A stretch of 64,000 bases of DNA, taken from positions 2,480,001 to 2,544,000 of the forward strand of contig NEEC01000011.1 of the NCBI GenBank assembly GCA_002189035.1, given 5' to 3'. The position numbers and the translations under genes were made by a program. The notes under the pieces were generated by a model. It saw only the letters and a list, made by a program, of their open reading frames with translations, had not been told where the DNA came from and searched no databases. Source of the stretch: Utricularia gibba. Lineage: Eukaryota; Streptophyta; Magnoliopsida; Lamiales; Lentibulariaceae. Shown here in pieces: positions 24,332 to 37,888 of the stretch (position 1 is its first letter; each line of letters begins with the position of its first letter).

Positions 24332-25752
24332 ATGATCACCGGAGTAGAGCTCTACAAGGTGATCTCCTCCATGGTGCCGCTCTACGTCGCCATGGCGTTG
24401 GGCTACGCCGCCGTGAAGTGGTGGAGGATGTTCAACGGGAGCCAATGCGATGCCATAAACCGGTTCAATTGCTATTTCTTGATGCCCTTCTTGACCTTAC
24501 AAATCGCCTCCGATGTAAACCCCAGCAAAATGAACTTGGGCTTCCTCCTCGGGGACGTCGTCTCCAAGGCTGCGGTGGGGGCTGCGCTCGTTGCCTGGAT
24601 CGCTTTATGCAGGAATCGGGACGCCGGAAAGTTCTCTTGGGCGATCACAAGCTTCACGCTTTCGTGCTTTAACAACAGCCTTGTGGTGGGTGTGCCCTTG
24701 CTGAGTGCCATGTATGGATTCTCAGGGCAGGATTTGGCCATTCAATCTTTGGTACTTCAGTTCCTCCTCTGGGTTCCGATTCTGTTGTTTCTGTACGAGT
24801 TCCGAGATGCGTATTCGATAGACAGAAGTTCCGGCGAGCATGCCGACGAATGGAAGCACCCCAAACCTCCAAATACGCTAGATGAGAGTGAGCAAGCTGC
24901 ACAGCAGCAACAAGGTAATCAAAAGAGTGCTTCCATCCTTACCGTTCGCGAATCCGGGGGAACTGCTCCACCCTCCATCGATCTTCAATCAACCTTGAAA
25001 AAGGTGGCCGGAAAGCTAGCTACAAACCCTAACACCTACGCTTGCGCTATTGGCCTGGTATGGGCTGCCATAGCCACAAGGTACACAGTACAATGATTCC
25101 ATGACAACATCTTCCACACCTAACCAATCTACACTCGTTAATCAACAGATGGAGCATCACCACTCCGGCAGTCGTCGTCGGGTCTGTTCGGATACTGGGT
25201 AATGCCGGAAGTGGAGTAAGCATGTTCACAATCGGTATGAGAGTGGAGCCTTATTCTTCTAGAACAAAATACGCCATCTCACACTGGGATTTGAGAAATG
25301 CAGGTCTGTTCATGGGGTTGCAAAGGAAAATTGTCGCCTGTGGGTTTCGATTAGCCTTCTACGGGATGTTTCTTCGTTTCGTGATCGGGCCTCTCACGAT
25401 GGGCATCGGAGCTCTTGCTTGTGGGCTGAGGTCCGACGCTCTCCGGATCGCGATCCTCCAAGTAAGTGGTTGAGAACTCGAGTGTGTTTCTGCGAGTTGA
25501 TCTGATCCCAGAACTTGCAGGCCGCTCTACCACAAGCTTCTTCCAGCTTCGTCTTTGCGAAGGAATACAACGTCCACGCCGACGTCGTCAGCGCTTCGTA
25601 AGTTCCGAGCAGGACTCCACGAGGAAGATGGATTCTTATCAGCCGAAACTTGACTCCCTGTTTGTTCAACTTTCAGGATAGCATTTGGCATGATTGTTTC
25701 TCTCCCTCTTCTCATCGGATACTACGTCGTCTTCAACGCTGCGCACATCTGA
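24332..25752 (+). CDS. PIN5: Short PIN-type auxin efflux carrier (PIN5-like)
   Basis: Auxin transporter of the short PIN class, which in Arabidopsis sits in the endoplasmic reticulum and controls intracellular auxin. Exons 24332-25080, 25149-25234, 25304-25461, 25521-25597, 25677-25752 encode 381 residues. The N-terminal helices are clear (VPLYVAMALGYAAVKWW, then QCDAINRFNCYFLMPFLTLQ). Further features are NNSLVVGVPLLSAMYG and a loop of roughly 80 residues, far shorter than in canonical PINs. The C-terminal helical half ends FGMIVSLPLLIGYYVVFN. The order and residues fit PIN5 better than PIN8. The start MITGVELYKV matches the family; the frame is open further upstream to an ATG at 24284, which would add 16 residues. 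Confidence 0.9.
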
Positions 25753-26082
25753 GAAGACGCCTGTAATAATCTAAACCTTGTCTTAGGCTGGAGCCACTAA
25801 ACAGTACCCATCTCTCTAGAAACTTCTGGAGCTTTTCTTTTCTTTTTTTAATCATATAATATGATGTAGAATTTTAATTATATTTAAAAAAAAATTTATT
25901 GCAATCTTAATTTTATTATTTATTTTAAACATTTTATTAATATAATAATAAAATATATTTATTAAAATAATTTTAATCATAAAGCAGCAAATCTTCCCAT
26001 AAAGCCGATCTACAATTGATTCTATAAGGAAACTTGCGATGCAATCCAATGGAACACGCACATATACACATGTTGATCCAAA
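25753..26082. other. Convergent 3' intergenic region
   Basis: 330 bp between the converging PIN and calmodulin-like genes, with a very A/T-rich core (25840-25980). It holds the two 3' UTRs and nothing else recognisable. Confidence 0.6.
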
Positions 26083-26553
26083 TCAACTCAACGCCGCGAA
26101 GCCGCCGTGCTTCATCATCTGCTGGAACTCGTCGAAATTAACGCGGCCGTCTCCGTCGACGTCGACTTTCATGATCATCCGCCTGCAGTCCTCAAGCGTC
26201 CTGCCCTGCTTCAATCCGAGAGACGCGAGCACGTTCCAGAGTTCATCCACCGTTATGAATCCATCGCCGTTTTGATCGAACACCTTGAATGCCTCGCGCA
26301 TGTCCTCCTCCTCGTCCCCCCTGTCGTCGCCCTCCATTATCGCGGTGTATAACGCGCCGAACTCCTCGACGTCGACGTATCCGTCGCCGTTTGCATCGAT
26401 TTTGTCGATCATTATCTTGAGCTCCTTGTCTGGAATGTGGATCCCTAGCTTCTCCAGCGATTCGCTGAGCTCTTTACGGCTGATTTTGCCGTCGCCGTTC
26501 CGATCGAACATCGAGAACACTCGCCGGAGCTCCGATGCGGCCATTTTCGACAT
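26083..26553 (-). CDS. Calmodulin-like protein with four EF-hands (CML7-like)
   Basis: Cytosolic or nuclear calcium sensor. It is a single exon of 156 residues. Four EF-hand loops are visible, each with 12 canonical positions and a Glu at position 12: [36 protein letters not shown] and [12 protein letters not shown]. An acidic linker ([11 protein letters not shown]) lies between the lobes. The sequence is closest to the Arabidopsis CML7/CML3 group from memory, including [15 protein letters not shown] and the QMMKHGGF end. The start could be MSKMAAS at 26553 or MAASELRR at 26544. Intronless structure is usual for this family. Confidence 0.92.
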   Translation of the reverse strand: MSKMAASELRRVFSMFDRNGDGKISRKELSESLEKLGIHIPDKELKIMIDKIDANGDGYVDVEEFGALYTAIMEGDDRGDEEEDMREAFKVFDQNGDGFITVDELWNVLASLGLKQGRTLEDCRRMIMKVDVDGDGRVNFDEFQQMMKHGGFAALS

Positions 26554-27647
26554 CGATGCGGCGTCGAAGAAAGACGAGATGATGATCTTTGAAACTCAGG
26601 GTGCTGGAGAATCCACGACCAAACAACTTCGAGAATCAATCTTGGGGAGAAACTGGTGGAAGGGAAGGTACGGTGTTGATCCCAAGGTGTTCGACGAAAA
26701 TCCCAAATGACTTCCGTAGTGCGTGTAATGTCTGGAAATGCTATTATGCAGAGGATGGAGGAGCCCAAAGCGGAGCAAAACAAGGGAAGCCCACTCACAA
26801 TATTAGTAATAAATAAATATTTAATATGATCTCAAATGCGTTGGCGTCTGTTCCCTACTCGCCGTCCCGCGCGTGGCTCCAAAATTCAGGGCCTATTGGG
26901 TCATCGAAGTTGGTCCTATTGGGCTTTTGATGTTCTGGGCCACATGGGCCATTGCAGTTATTGGGCCATAGTCTTGGCATGACAAATTTAACTAGAGGTG
27001 CAGGCACAACATCCACAACTCTGCCCCACAAAGCCTTTAAGTTGCACAGTTTGCCATTTTGTTTTCTTTAAAGTTGACAAAGAAAAAACAATAGATATTC
27101 CATTCAAGTGATTGTAACATAACACCAATTCATCTAAGACCACTTTACCAACCTCATCACATTAAAAACACAAACCACAATAGATTAAAGTTCGGTATAT
27201 GAATCAAATTCGATTTCATACCGAAATTTGTTACACATACCTCAAAATACAGTATATCAAACCTCGATATGAAAAAATATTCTAATTAGTTCAAGAGTGC
27301 ATTGGACAAGTGAGTTTTCCCAAATTGGATCTTCAATCAATTCTTCTATAGTTCATGTATCTAATCCTATCATATGAAGGATGCATATGGTACGATAGTT
27401 TACTTAATTACATATTTAAATAATAAAAACATATTATAGAGTAATCATTGAAATTGTATTTGATACTTAGTTTTTATACACATGTATTTAAAATACTATT
27501 TTATTAAGAATACGCACATACATAATTATCAACATACGCGTATTTGGAGTTATCAATAAGGCTACCAAATACGATTTCACTACCCGATTTTCAGTAATTT
27601 TCACCATGCAATATATTTATTTATTATTACAGAGGCAGGTGGTACCT
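26554..27647. promoter_or_regulatory. CML promoter region with TGGGC-rich cluster, then A/T-rich spacer
   Basis: 26880-26975 carries several TGGGC/GGGCC motifs, some 330-420 bases upstream of the calmodulin-like start. 27060-27600 is A/T-rich, holds the 3' region of the next minus-strand gene, and shows no other gene. Confidence 0.45.
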
Positions 27648-28034
27648 TTAGCAATACGATCCCGTGGCGGAGCAATCGAGGATCTTCTTCATGATATCGA
27701 CTTGCGCTTTCAGACACTTTGTGTAATGAGCAGCTTCCTCCAGCAACTTCATGTGACTCATTTCCTTTCCGCCGGGAACCAGGCGCCTCAGACGGATGCT
27801 TGAATTGCTTCTAGGGTTCCGGTTTGCGGTTATCCGCTGGCGGTATCCGAGCAACGCCCTGCTCCATGCCCTCCCCGGGCCGGCAGTACACGCCATGGAA
27901 GTGTACGCTGCAGCTCTTATTGCGCGGCATCGCTCCGCCGCGGAGAGCGGGCTACGAGAGATCCGGCGAACGGCCTGGAGGAAGCGTGAGGCGAGACGGA
28001 GTTGGATGGAGCTAGGGTTTTTGCTGAGCTCCAT
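27648..28034 (-). CDS. IBH1-like atypical (non-DNA-binding) HLH protein
   Basis: Probable regulator that acts by binding other bHLH factors, as known for IBH1/IBL proteins in brassinosteroid growth control. It is a single exon of 128 residues. The N-terminal block (LRLASRFLQAVRRI..AERCRAIRAAAYTSMA..GRAWSRALLG) and the HLH block (RLRRLVPGGKEMSHMKLLEE, then AAHYTKCLKAQVDIMKKI) fit the family. The basic region lacks the His/Glu/Arg pattern needed for E-box contact, as expected. A TATA box on the minus strand (TATATAAA at about 28079-28086) lies roughly 45 bases upstream of the ATG. The exact family member is uncertain. Confidence 0.78.
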   Translation of the reverse strand: MELSKNPSSIQLRLASRFLQAVRRISRSPLSAAERCRAIRAAAYTSMACTAGPGRAWSRALLGYRQRITANRNPRSNSSIRLRRLVPGGKEMSHMKLLEEAAHYTKCLKAQVDIMKKILDCSATGSYC

Positions 28035-29296
28035 GGATGTTGATCCAAGAAGTAGACCAACAGAGAGAGGGGGTGCATTTATATAGTTTACATTTCCCTA
28101 GAATCAGCCAATGCAGTCATCCTATTAGAAAATAGACCCTGGAATCCCACTACAAGGCAACCATATTTTATCTTTACCATTTCAATGATCATGCCATCCT
28201 ATTATGACATAGTGGGGAAAGGGATGCTGGGAATTAGCAAAGGAATGAGATTAGAGAGGAAGATTAGTGGGTGATGAGAGCAAGATGTGTCCTGATCACC
28301 CATCATGGTGGAGCGGTTGTGTGGGGTCTGATGAAGCCCCAACTACCATATGACTGCACGTGCCACATGGCTCCTCGGTGCCCATTGAACTCTCATTGCG
28401 CAGTACCTTGTGAGTGAAAGTTACAGAACGGGAACGAATGTGCTTACCACCCCATCACCCATTATTGTGGGTAGCCTCGTTCCTGTAAGAATGAAGCTAA
28501 GGAAAGTTACCCCAAAACCTCTGTTCATACCATCTGTGAAGCTTGGGTAGCTTGGTGTTGTGATCAAATTGCTCATGTTGGAGTCTTCTGGCGGCTGGGG
28601 TCAGAGAATGGAATGGGTCGAGCCAGGCAGCCAGCCAGGGGTGGAGTCTTGGCTCATGCGCAAGGCCATGTGCGCAAGTAACATTCACAAAGGGTGTTAC
28701 TGTTCATGGCCATCGATCCAGCGCCTCCTCCACATGGCAGCCCTTTGGGGGGTCTTAATCTGCTCATCCAACACCTCAGTGCCTTGTATTCATTAACAAG
28801 GGGATTGATAGCAGTAGCCTCACTTTTCATTATTTATGCAGCACCTTAGTCATCTCGCCCATGGTTGCAGCCTGCAGGAGCAAGCGAGTAACACAAGAGA
28901 TTAAGCAAATATAGAAACACAAAGCACACGAGAGACCAACATTTTGATATCAAACCAGACTATTCAGATGAAATATATATATCAATCAAATGCACGATAC
29001 TAGACCATATCCTGTGCAATGTTTGGGACTTCAGCCAAGTAACAATGATGTTTTCCATACAAAACAAGGCAAATTTCACGGTTGCAGTTTAGTCATGCCG
29101 TCAACATGGAACCAGGTTCGTTCAGGAGTGGAGTGAAGGCGCAATGATTACATATGTGTAGGTAAATGAGGCACTCGCCACTCAGAACCATGGAATTGAT
29201 GGGTTGTTCACGAAATTTGAACAGGGCGGCCACAGGGGAAAACTGAGCATACCCTGATTCAGGCTGTGACGTCGTCATATGCAAGCGGGCCCTCTT
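28035..29296. other. Upstream region of HLH gene and 3' flank of peroxidase gene
   Basis: 28035-28500 is the HLH promoter, with a TATA box at 28079-28086 and a CACGTG-like core near 28358. 28500-28870 has no recognised feature. 28870-29296 contains the 3' UTR of the minus-strand peroxidase. Confidence 0.45.
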
Positions 29297-30952
<1,656 letters not shown>

Positions 30953-31684
30953 GGCGGAAATCTCGAACGTGAGGACGCTTTTAGCGATGTGATTTACGCA
31001 TGGAATGGAGTATGGAGAAGGGAGTTCAAGAAATAGAAATATCTGATAAAATAATAAAATATATAATAATCGCGGGAACGGAAATGAGACAACCTACATG
31101 CAATGACCAAAATACCCTCGGTAGCCTGCATTATCATAAATTATATATTTTATTCTAGATTTTTTTAAAAAAAAAAGAAAAAAACACAATTATAGCATTT
31201 AAAGCGTAGATGTTACTTTCACTAGCTTCAGAAAATGCAATCAGAAGTTCCGGTCAAAGAACACGAATCAAACTTTGCCTACGCAACAAGATCTGGCCTT
31301 TTGCTGAGCTGGCCTCTTTCCAACTCCTCATGGTGTACGGTCATTCATTTTTTTTATTTTTTTTTTTTTATTTTTTATTTTTTCATTTTTTTAAGAAATA
31401 AGTCTATCGGAAAATAGAAAATTATTGTTATTATTATTATTTTTATTGAAGTGAAAGGGGATGGAGTTCAAAGGGGATGCCGGAAATAGTTGACTGGATA
31501 ACTGAAAATCCCCATGATCTACAGTATTAGTCATTAATGGAAGGGTTTGCTTTTTCAATGTTCAATTGATTGCGTTGAGGAGTAATGGTGTGGTGTGGCC
31601 TGCTCCCCCTTCTTTATATACCGATATGGTGTTGTTATCTTGTGACGGAGGAAGCTTTTCTTCACGATTCACGTAACAGGGAAG
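30953..31684. promoter_or_regulatory. Divergent promoter region between peroxidase and first purine permease
   Basis: A/T-rich with long T runs (31346-31395). The part from about 31200 (CAATCAGAAGTTCCGGTC, then ACTTTGCCTACGCAACAAG) recurs upstream of the second and third permeases. A TATA box (TTTATATA) lies at 31613-31620. Confidence 0.55.
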
Positions 31685-32834
31685 ATGGTGAAGATGATGG
31701 GGAGGAGGCTTACGCTTCTGATAATCAACTGTCTTATCCTCATCCTCGGCGCCTGCGGCGGCCCGCTGATTATGCGTCTGTACTTTATCCATGGCGGGGG
31801 GAGTGTCTGGTTTTCGAGCTGGCTCGAGACTGCGGGGTTTCCGGTGCTCATCATCCCTCTGGTTTTTCAGTATCTGGCGCGGCGGTCCCAGGAGGCGCGC
31901 CCAAGGCTGTTCCTGATGAACGTCCGGGTGCTGATCGGGTCGTTGGTGATCGGGATATTGACCGGAGTAGACGACTACTTATACGCCTACGGCATGGCGA
32001 AGCTGCCGGTGTCGACGTCGTCGCTGGTGACCGCAACGCAACTAGGGTTTGTTGCGGTGTTTGCGTTTTTCATAGTGAGACAGAAGTTCACGGCGTACTC
32101 GATCAACGCCGTGGTGCTTTTGATGATCGGCGCCGGGGTGCTGGCCATCAACAGCAGCGGAGACCGCCCCGCCGGGGAGTCGAAATCGGGTTACATAGTC
32201 GGCTTCATCATGACCCTCGGGGCTTCTATTCTGTACGCGCTGGTCCTCGTCTTGGTGGAGCTGGTGTATCATATGGCAAAGCAAGAGATCAGCTACACTC
32301 TGGTCATCGAATTTCAGCTCGTGATGGGCTTCGTATCCACCGTCTTCTGCACCTTCGGCTTGATCCCGAACCACGGCTTCCAGGTAACCCTTCAAACCAG
32401 AACGAGTAAAAATGGCAACTTTTCTTCCTGGTTTTCAAATATCAACTTTCTTTTGACAGCAATTATCAAGTGAGCGAGCAAATTACACACTAGGGAGCGG
32501 AATTTACTACCTGGTGGTGGTGATGAATGCTGTGCTGTGGCAATTCTTCTTCCTGGGAGTCGTCGGAGTTATCAACTACTCGTCGTCGCTGCTGTCCGGA
32601 ATCATCATCACCTTGGCGCTTCCGCTGAACGAAGTTCTGGGAGTCGTATTCTACGGCGAGAAGTTCTCAGCGTCAAAGGGCGTGTCCCTCATCCTCGCTC
32701 TGTGGGGCTTCGTTTCGTACTTCTACGGCGAGTATAAGAAGAGCAGGAAGGCGAAGAACGCCGCACGCAAGGAAGAAGAAGCGCAGGTTCATGGAATGGA
32801 GTTACCTCCTCAGCAACCTGCACTTAATGCTTAG
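31685..32834 (+). CDS. Purine permease 1 of tandem array (PUP family)
   Basis: Multi-pass membrane transporter of the plant PUP family (drug/metabolite transporter fold), which in other plants moves adenine, cytokinins or alkaloids by proton symport. Exons 31685-32383 and 32460-32834 encode 357 residues. Typical family sequence is seen: GGPLIMRLYFIHGG, WFSSWLETAGFPVLIIPL, GVDDYLYAYGMAKLPVSTSS, QLGFVAVFAFFIVRQKFTAY, then GVINYSSSLLSGII and KGVSLILALWGFVSYFYGEY. About ten hydrophobic segments are visible. The cytosolic tail is Lys-rich (KKSRKAKNAARKEE). The start MVKMMG was chosen as the first ATG in frame; the other two copies start at the same place. Substrate cannot be told from sequence. 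Confidence 0.92.
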
Positions 32835-34353
32835 TTGATGATGTAGGGATGATTTTGAAGTGTTTATTATTTAATAGTTATGTTTGATAATAAGTTTTAA
32901 ATTAAATTAATATTTAATTTAAAATTGATTTATGACAAATTTCCATGAATTTTATTATATTGGTATTAAACCTAGATCAACTCCATTGATTATTAGTTTC
33001 GGATTCAAAAATTCTTAATTTTAATAAATTTCCGAAGACACTTGATATAGGAATATTGGCCATTTTAAAAAATTAACCATTTTGTCTTTTTCTTTATCAC
33101 ATGCTGAAATCAATTTTTTACACATAGGATGTTTATTTTTCTAACACATGGTTACTTTTCTAATATATCCTATTAATATCCCTATGAATGATAACCTATG
33201 TAGCTTAACTTTTTCGCCTCTGAATGGCTACAAGGGGAAAGAGGAAATCTGAACACGCCCATCGGGTAGACGATTGAAATATCTTGTGATCCACACCTAC
33301 ACGTGTATGCACTCTAGTTTGTTTGTTGTTATTGTATGCTTGTTCGATCTATCGAATTCTTAATTTTTAATACGATCTGCACTTGATCTTTCTGAAACCA
33401 CAAGACAGCAATGATCTCCATAACTATTTTTGAATACAATACTATATTATATTGTAACAAATTGATTTCGTTTTCAGAATAACTATTAATTATTTGAATA
33501 AAAACGATTGTAAAAGAAAAGAAAATTGTTGCTGATTTTGATCTATTATTTTTAATTCTTTACACTTCAATTATTGAGTTGATGTGAGATATGATCATTT
33601 TTGGTTCTGAGTGAAAAGGTGACCCTTGTACCCAATCCATGATGTTGTCTTTGAGATCGGCCCATGTAACTGCTTAAAAGCTACTCATGAATTCATGTCA
33701 CGGTCCTAAATCAATTTAAAACTCCCCAATGTAATTTTTCTTTAAAATAAAATTTATAGCATTTAAAGCATAGATATTTTTATTGATTATACCAATCACA
33801 ATATGTTATTTATAAAAGTGACCATTGTGTCACTTTAATAACACATATAAAATGATCATTTTTTCACACAATTTTTTATTATCATTTTTCTAATTAAGCC
33901 CAATCACACTTTGCCTATGCCCAACAAGCTCTGACCTTTTGGCGAGCTCGTTTCTTTCCAACTGTTGACAGTGTACGGTCGTTCGTTTTTTTTTTTTTTT
34001 TGATGAAGTGAAGGTGCATGTTGATATGTTACTGTAAAGATTTGACTTGATAACTGAAAATCCCCTTGATCTACAGCATTAGTCATTATTACATTGGTTT
34101 GGTTTTCAATGTTCAATTGATTGCCTTGAGGGAGTAATCATGTGGTGTGGCTCCCCCACTTCCCCAGTTTATAAATCTTGCCATTCTAACACTCTTACAC
34201 ACCACACATTCTGTAATAAAAAAATTACAGTGACAATAGTGACAGGGCGGCGAGATTTCTAAATACCCCATCGTTTCGTTCTTTATATGACCCACATGGT
34301 ACTGTTATCGTGTGACGAACGAAGCGTTTCTTCACGATTCATGTAACTGGGAA
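32835..34353. other. Spacer between permeases 1 and 2
   Basis: A/T-rich, no gene. It contains the 3' tail shared with permease 2 and, from about 33900, the promoter shared with units 1 and 3. Unit 2 alone has an extra stretch (34160-34285) between the GTGTGGCTCCCCC and TTTATATGACC landmarks, which adds a TATA-like TTTATAAAT at 34169-34177. Confidence 0.5.
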
Positions 34354-35499
34354 ATGGGGAAGATGATGGGGAGTAGGCTTACGCTTCTGATAATCAACTG
34401 TCTTATCCTCATCCTCGGCGGCTGCGGCGGCCCGATGGTCATGCGTCTTTACTTCATCCACGGCGGGGGGAATGTCTGGTTTTCGAGCTGGCTCGAGACT
34501 GCGGGGTTTCCGGTGCTCATCATCCCTCTGGTTTTTCAGTATCTGGCGCGGCGGTCGCAGGAGGCGCGGCCAAGGCTGTTTCTGATGAACTTCCGGGTGC
34601 TGATAGGGTCGGTGGTGATCGGGGTATTGACTGGAGTAGACGACTACTTATACGCCTACGGCATGGCGAAGCTGCCGGTGTCGACGTCATCGCTGGTGAT
34701 CGCAACGCGGCTAGGGTTTGTTGCCGTGTTTGCGTTTTTCATAGTGAGACAGAAGTTCACGGCCTACTCCATCAACTCGGTGGTGCTTTTGATGATCGCC
34801 GCCGGGGTGCTGGCCATCAACAGCAGCGGAGACCTCCCCGCCGGGGAGTCCAAATCGAGTTACGCAGTCGGCTTCTTCATGACCCTCGGGGCTTCAATTC
34901 TGTATGCGGTGGTCCTCGTCTTGGTGGAGCTGGTGTATCAGATGGCAAAGCAAGAGATCAACTACACTCTTGTTATCGAGTTTCAGGTCGTGATGTGCCT
35001 CGCAGCCACCCTCTTCTGCACCTTCGGCTTGATCCCCAACAACGGCTTCCAGGTAACTCTTAATAGCAGAACCAGTAAAAATGGCAGCTTTTTTTTCCAG
35101 GTTTTCAAATATCGATCAAATTTCATTTGATAGAAACTATCAAATGAGCGTGCAAATTACACACTAGGGAGCGCAACGTACTACTTCGTGGTGGTGATAA
35201 ATGCTGTGCTGTGGCAATTCTTCTTCCTGGGAGTCGTCGGAGTAATCAACTACTCGTCGTCGATGCTGTCCGGAATCATCATCACCTTGGCAATTCCGAT
35301 GAACGAAGTTCTGGGAGTCGTATTCTACGGCGAGAAGTTCTCCGCGTCGAAGGGCGTGTCCCTCATCCTCGCTCTCTGGGGCTTCGTGTCGTACTTCTAC
35401 GGCGAGTACAAGAAGAGCAGGAAGGCGAAGAACGCCGCACGCAAGGAAGAAGAAGCGCAGGTTCGTGGAGTTGAGTTACCTCCTCGTCAACCTGCATGA
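34354..35499 (+). CDS. Purine permease 2 of tandem array (PUP family)
   Basis: Close paralogue of the preceding permease. Exons 34354-35052 and 35134-35499 encode 354 residues, with the same exon boundary after GFQ. All core motifs are kept (GGPMVMRLYFIHGG, WFSSWLETAGF, DDYLYAYGMAKLPVS, NYSSSMLSGIIITLA). Differences are scattered, for example TRLGFVAV for TQLGFVAV, YTLVIEFQVVMCLAATLFCT for the corresponding stretch, and a shorter C-terminal tail ending PPRQPA. The 81-bp intron contains an in-frame TGA. The ATG at 34354 matches the start of the sister genes. Confidence 0.92.
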
Positions 35500-36751
35500 T
35501 GAATTTGAAGGGTTTATTATTTAATAGTTATGTTTGATAATAAGTTTTAAATAAAATTAATATTTAATTTAAAATTGATTTATAATAAATTAAAACTTAA
35601 TATGTATGTATTTTATTTTACTGGTATTCAAACAATACATTTATATTATTAAATTTGAATAATATATGCATTTGCTCAAAAAATATACTAATAATTATTT
35701 TTATATAAAAATAAAAAATAATGGATTCACGTAATACAATCTCTAAGAGATTAAAACGACTATTAGTTTCGGATCCAAAAATTCTTAATTTTAATAAATT
35801 TCCGATGGCTACAAGGGGCAAAGAGGAAATCTGAACACGCCATCCAACTGCTTCCTAACCACAAACACTCTAATTTGTTTCTTGTTTTTGTGTATTTTTC
35901 CAATCTATAGGATATTTAATTTCTATAAAGCTAACACCAACTAACCTTGCACTTATCCGACAGCGCCTTTCCTCGTTGATATGTCTGAAACGACAAGCCA
36001 GCAATGGCCTCCGTAACTCTTTTTGAATATAATACTATTTTATATTGTAACAAATTGATTTCATTTTTAGAATAACTATTAATTTTTTGAATAAAAACGA
36101 TTACAAAAAGAAAAAAACATTGTGTTGATTGCGTAAGATTATGATCTATATTTTTTAATTCTTTACACCTTAATTATTGAGTTGATGTGAGGTATGATCA
36201 TTTTTTGTTCTGAGTGAAAAGGCGACCCTTGTACCTGCTTCTCTATCTTGTATCAATAAAAGCTACTCATGAATTCGCGTCACGGTCCTAAAACAATTTA
36301 AAATTCCCAAATGGATTTTTTTAAAAAAAAATTTATAGCATAGATATTTTTCTTGATTACACCAATCAAAGTGATCAATGTCATTTTATGTTTCACATAT
36401 ATATGATGATTATTTTTTTCACACATTTTTCTAATTAATTCCAATCACACTTTGCCTATGCACCTAAAAGTGTACGGTTGTTCGTTTTTTTTCTTTTGAT
36501 GAAGTGAAAGTGGATGTTGATGTTACTGATGGAGTTCAAGGATGTTGCTGGAAAGATTTGACTTCATTGCTGAAAATCCCCTTGATCTACAGCATTAGTC
36601 ATTTATTGCATTGGATTGCTTTTCAATGTTTAATTGATTGCGTTGAGGGAGTAATCATGTGGTGTGGCTCGCCCTCTTCTTTATATGACCGACATGGTGT
36701 TGTTATCTTGTGACGGAGGAAGCTTTTCTTCACGATTCAGGTAACTGGGAG
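35500..36751. other. Spacer between permeases 2 and 3
   Basis: A/T-rich, no gene. The 3' half repeats the spacer before permease 2 (matching blocks around 36000-36300 and 33420-33700). A TATA-like TTTATATGACC lies at 36680. Confidence 0.5.
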
Positions 36752-37888
36752 ATGGTGAAGATGATGGGGAGGAGGCTTACGCTTCTGATAATCAACTGTC
36801 TTACCCTCATCCTCGGCAGCTGCGGCGGCCCGATGGTCATGCGTCTGTACTACGTCCACGGCGGGAAGAGCATCTGGTTTTCGAGCTGGCTGGAGTCTGC
36901 GGGGTTTCCGGTGCTCATCATCCCTCTGGTTTTTCAGTATCTCCGGCGGCGTTCCCAGGAGGCGCGCCCAAGACTGGTCCTGATGAACACCCGGGTGCTG
37001 ATCGGGTCCGCGGTGATCGGAATATTGACCGGAGTAGATGATTACCTCTACGCCTACGGTATAGCGAAGCTGCCGGTGTCGACGGCGTCGCTAGTGGTGG
37101 CCTCGCAACTAGGGTTCGTCGCCCTGTTTGCGTTCTTCATAGTGGGACAGAAGTTCACGGCCTACTCCATCAACTCGGTGGTGCTTTTGATGATGGGGGC
37201 CGGGGCGCTGGCCATCAACAGCAACGGCGACCGCCCCGCCGGGGAGTCCAAATCGAGCTACATAGCCGGCTTCTTCATGACCCTCGGAGCTGCTATTCTG
37301 TATGGGCTAATCCTCGTCTTGGTGGAGCTGGTGTATCAGAAGGCAAAGCAAGAGATCACCTACACTCTGATTCTTGAGTTTCAGCTCGTGATGTGCTTCG
37401 TAGCCACCGTCTTCTGCACCTTCGGCTTGATCCCCAACAGCGGCTTCCAGGTAACTACTTTTACAAGAACGAGTAACTTTATGCAACAACGAAAGCTATT
37501 CAATAACTTTCTTTCACAGAAATTGTCAAGAGAGCCTGCAAATTACTCACTAGGGAGAGTAACCTACTACGCGGTGGCGGCGCTGAATGCTCTGTTCTGG
37601 CAACTTTTCTTCCTGGGAATCGTCGGAGTGATCAACTACTCATCGTCGCTGCTCTCCGGAATCATCCTCGCGTTGACCCATGCGGTGAATCAAGTTCTGG
37701 GCGTCCTATTCTTTCGCGACAAATTCACGCCGTCGAAGGGTTTATCCCTCATGCTCGTTTTGTGGGGTTTCGCGTCGTACTTCTATGGCGATTACAAGCA
37801 GAGCAGGAAGGCAAAGAACGCCGCCCACCGGGAAGAAGTCCTGGTTTCTCGAGCCGAGTTATCTCCTCCACCGGCGATGAATGCCTAG
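36752..37888 (+). CDS. Purine permease 3 of tandem array (PUP family), the most divergent copy
   Basis: Third PUP-family transporter. Exons 36752-37450 and 37520-37888 encode 355 residues. The family motifs are intact (GGPMVMRLYYVHGG, WFSSWLESAGF, DDYLYAYGIAKLPVSTAS, QLGFVALFAFFIVGQKF, NYSSSLLSGIILAL). It differs more than copies 1 and 2 do from each other, especially in the second exon (THAVNQVLGVLFFRDKFTP and the tail LVSRAELSPPPAMNA). The 69-bp intron (37451-37519) has no stop and is a multiple of three, so retention would insert 23 residues in frame. Only 158 bp separate its stop from the next start. Confidence 0.92.
   Translation: MVKMMGRRLTLLIINCLTLILGSCGGPMVMRLYYVHGGKSIWFSSWLESAGFPVLIIPLVFQYLRRRSQEARPRLVLMNTRVLIGSAVIGILTGVDDYLYAYGIAKLPVSTASLVVASQLGFVALFAFFIVGQKFTAYSINSVVLLMMGAGALAINSNGDRPAGESKSSYIAGFFMTLGAAILYGLILVLVELVYQKAKQEITYTLILEFQLVMCFVATVFCTFGLIPNSGFQVTTFTRTSNFMQQRKLFNNFLSQKLSREPANYSLGRVTYYAVAALNALFWQLFFLGIVGVINYSSSLLSGIILALTHAVNQVLGVLFFRDKFTPSKGLSLMLVLWGFASYFYGDYKQSRKAKNAAHREEVLVSRAELSPPPAMNA

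Noticed and set aside
31585..32409. A 274-codon plus-strand frame and several antisense frames over the purine permeases
   Set aside because: They overlap well-supported PUP exons in another frame, are Arg/Ala-rich as expected from G/C-rich codons, and show no family motif. Similar antisense frames recur only because the genes are duplicates.
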